Below are positions 62,466 through 64,000 of a stretch of 64,000 nt of DNA, in pieces; position 1 is the stretch's first letter; every line of letters starts with the position of its first letter. The translations under genes and the position numbers were made by a program. The stretch is from Acanthosepion esculentum (taxonomy: Eukaryota; Mollusca; Cephalopoda; Sepiida; Sepiidae): positions 13,986,272-14,050,271 of the forward strand of contig OZ038517.1 in the NCBI GenBank assembly GCA_964036315.1, read 5' to 3'. The notes under the pieces were generated by a model. The model was not told the DNA's origin. It worked only from the letters and a program-made list of their open reading frames with translations, and ran no database searches.

Positions 62466-62644
62466 GTATGGAAATAGATTAAAAAAAAAAAAAAAAAAAA
62501 AAATTCAACCTCAGCATTGCAACCGCACGCTCCAAAATTTCTTACCGTTAACAATAACACATTTCTAAAAAAACATTTCAGATCACATCTAATCTTTCGT
62601 GTCCTGTTATTACCTGGATGTAAAAAACAAATCTATTTCCATAT

Positions 62645-62673
62645 CTGATGATGTCTGTATGAACAGACGAAAG
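62645..62673 (+). ncRNA. Hammerhead-like motif, right arm
   Basis: Same 29 bases as the left arm, on the plus strand. Flanks 'tttccatat' and 'tacataac' differ slightly from the left-arm flanks, so the motif is the best-conserved part. Confidence 0.6.
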
Positions 62674-62798
62674 TACATAACATTCATCTAGAGGTTTGTG
62701 GGTTAATGTATCTTAATAAATTTGTTTGCGAAGATGTATTCTCTCCATTTATATCATTAACTTCACTATCCTCTTTTTGTATGAATGATTCATGTAAA

Positions 62799-62822
62799 AT
62801 ATATATATATATATATATATAT
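62799..62822. repeat. (TA)n microsatellite
   Basis: TA run separating two foldbacks. Confidence 0.9.
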
Positions 62823-62852
62823 TTGTGTATTTAGGCAGCAATCCATCTTTCG

Positions 62853-63174
62853 TGCACATTTCATTAAAAACGACTGACAAGGTGCTTTTATTTAGTTTTT
62901 TATACAATTTCTCATGTGATCTAATAATGTTTTTCTTTTTGGATGATAAATTATACAAAAACTGTCCGAATGTTCTTTTTTATTTCTGATTCTAACAGTT
63001 AAAATATTTCATCCTTGAAAATGGCTAAATGTATAGCAGAAAGCGCTCGGATAAAAAGAACATTCGGACAGTTTTTATATAATTTATCATCCGAAAAGAA
63101 AAACATTATTAAATCGCATGAGAAATTGTATAAAAAACTAAATAAAAGCACCTTGTCAGTCGTTTTTAATGAAA

Positions 63175-63180
<6 letters not shown>
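62853..63180. mobile_element. Foldback with 131-bp arms of coding-like sequence
   Basis: Left arm 62853-62983 and right arm 63050-63180 are near-perfect reverse complements with a 66-bp spacer. Read outward, each arm encodes 'FLYNLSSEKKNIIKSHEKLY' and 'KKLNKSTLSVVFNEMC'. The C-terminal 'FNEMCTKDGLLPKYTNIYI' extends into the left flank. A cysteine followed by LLP-Y resembles the N-terminal region of some PLE proteins, which is a tentative reading. (TA)n follows. Confidence 0.65.

Positions 63181-63211
<31 letters not shown>
63179..63211. repeat. (TA)n microsatellite
   Basis: TA run at the outer end of the foldback's right arm. Confidence 0.95.
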
Positions 63212-63215
<4 letters not shown>

Positions 63216-63239
63216 AACCCCATTTCAAGACAGACACTT

Positions 63240-63480
63240 AAGGACTGAAGACAGCTGGTGTCAGACCAGCTTAAAATTCAAGGAAAATTCAATGTATTTT
63301 GATTAGTGGTTGTTGGGTTTTAATTTCCCTACACAACTTATGCATCAAATATATGTTACTTGCAAAGTCCAGTTAAGTTTAGGTGGGGTGGGGGGCCTGC
63401 TCACAAACAGACATCCCCAAATCAAAATAGATTGAATTTTCCTTAACCTTAACTCAAAATATCAAGATAGTCTGTACTTA
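63240..63480. repeat. Inverted repeat, possible further hammerhead-like relic
   Basis: 'aaggaaaattcaatgtattt' and 'aaatagattgaattttcctt' form an inverted pair. At 63245 CTGAAGA is followed by stem GCTGGT/ACCAGC but no GAAA. 'aaagtccagttaagttta' with 'ggtggggtgggg' is repeated at 63967-64000. Confidence 0.4.
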
Positions 63481-63805
63481 TAAATTAAGTAAATTTCTTA
63501 GAAAGTTATTCCTAACAATGGAATGAAACTCTGAATTTTAAGTTTAATTTTTATAATTAAATTTACGTTAGTTTCAGTTTTGAAACATAGAAATTTCTGT
63601 GTCGCGAAGGAATCATTTTTAAAAAAGAAAATAATTATAATATATATTATATATATATTTGGGCTCTCTGTGGGAGGAAGTGTGGGTTTGTAATCAGTGA
63701 CTATCACAGCTATTATAGGAAGATTCTTCGGTAAAGCGAATCAAGTCCTCTCAGTTACTGTGTGTTTATCTAAAAATAAATACACTAAAATTCACCTTCA
63801 GCCCT
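63481..63805. other. Unannotated interval
   Basis: No recognised gene or repeat apart from a short TA run near 63640. Confidence 0.45.
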
Positions 63806-63942
63806 GATGTTTGCCGACAGCTCAGTGATAGAACCTCTGACTGACGCCAATTCAGCCAGGTTTCGATCCTAGCTAGAGGCAACCAGATGTCTAGCCACAT
63901 AGAAGAGCTGTGATACAGCGAAACAGTCTGTCTGTGGATGAC
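63806..63942 (+). mobile_element. tRNA-derived SINE, family S1
   Basis: 'gacagctcagtgatagaacc' (box A region) and 'caggtttcgatcctagctag' (box B region), body ending 'gtctgtctgtggatgac', then a short TA run. It has the same ends as the copy at 32110. Confidence 0.75.
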
Positions 63943-63949
63943 AATATAT

Positions 63950-64000
63950 ATATATGTTACTTACAAAGTCCAGTGAAGTTTATGTGGGGTGGGGGTGCCT
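63950..64000 (+). repeat. Direct repeat running off the window
   Basis: 'atatgttacttacaaagtcc' and 'gtttatgtggggtgggg' repeat 63352-63400. The element continues past the window end. Confidence 0.6.

Larger units (their letters stand above)
62264..62797. mobile_element. Foldback with two inverted hammerhead-like motifs
   Basis: Left arm (62264-62477) and right arm (62630-62797) are reverse complements ('ttacatgaatcattcataca' / 'atgaatgattcatgtaa'), with about 45 bp missing from the right arm. Each arm's inner end carries the same 29-base motif in opposite orientation. The spacer contains an A-run and the interior shared with 49020-49150. No coding region. The layout equals the C-family composites, with arms from another sequence family. 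Confidence 0.75.

Noticed and set aside
63240..63275. Additional hammerhead at 63245
   Set aside because: CTGAAGA and a 6-bp stem are present but the GAAA box is missing, so it is kept only as a possible relic.

Overview
The window is AT-rich, repeat-dense animal nuclear DNA. The mix points to a mollusc, most likely a cephalopod of the octopus type: many decayed LINE 3' ends, tRNA-derived SINEs, Helitrons, Tc1/mariner and hAT relics, Penelope-like elements (PLEs), and very many (TA)n tracts. This assignment comes from recognising repeat style by eye and is moderate confidence. There are no bacterial genes, operons, Shine-Dalgarno sites or CRISPR arrays, and no complete host protein-coding gene. 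The only candidate host exon is a 67-bp minus-strand segment at 27467-27533 with good splice sites, whose peptide resembles the end of a novel-PKC C2 domain. The window is probably intronic or intergenic.

Layout. 0-7 kb: minus-strand LINE 3' ends and reverse-transcriptase (RT) C-termini. 9-12 kb: small inverted-repeat transposons, a hAT relic, two abutting Helitrons, and a composite repeat with hammerhead-like arms and a tRNA-like core. 12.6-17 kb: nested insertions, including a tandem minisatellite inside a small transposon and a 5S-rRNA/tRNA chimeric SINE. 18-24 kb: Tc1 and LINE relics, including a 280-bp-arm inverted duplication. 25.7-27.3 kb: RTE-type LINE ends that seeded a 113-bp minisatellite. 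28.1-29.4 kb: a second abutting Helitron pair. 29.5-31 kb: a 37-bp TA satellite. 31-36 kb: SINEs, foldbacks and two more 5S/tRNA SINEs. 37-41 kb: a transposon with an internal tandem duplication, a candidate TATA/ZNF143-like promoter, and a duplicated module with ETS- and YY1-like sites. 41-51 kb: foldbacks, PLE GIY-YIG relics, hammerhead-like motifs, SINEs and Tc1 pieces. 52.2-60.7 kb: a satellite of exactly 100 in-register 85-bp units with higher-order structure. 61-64 kb: a minus-strand Helitron and two long foldbacks, one carrying two identical inverted hammerhead-like motifs.

Two systems stand out. First, a hammerhead-ribozyme-like signature (CTGANGA, usually one unpaired base, a 4-7 bp stem, then GAAA) recurs in several unrelated sequence contexts. 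It lies next to PLE GIY-YIG coding relics, in foldback arms, and beside tRNA-like Pol III promoters. This fits the minimal hammerheads known from PLEs and appears to include non-autonomous derivatives. Second, a 5S-rRNA-like head is fused to a tRNA-like unit in three copies, which is a chimeric SINE architecture. Both are read by eye and need covariance-model and genome-wide checks.
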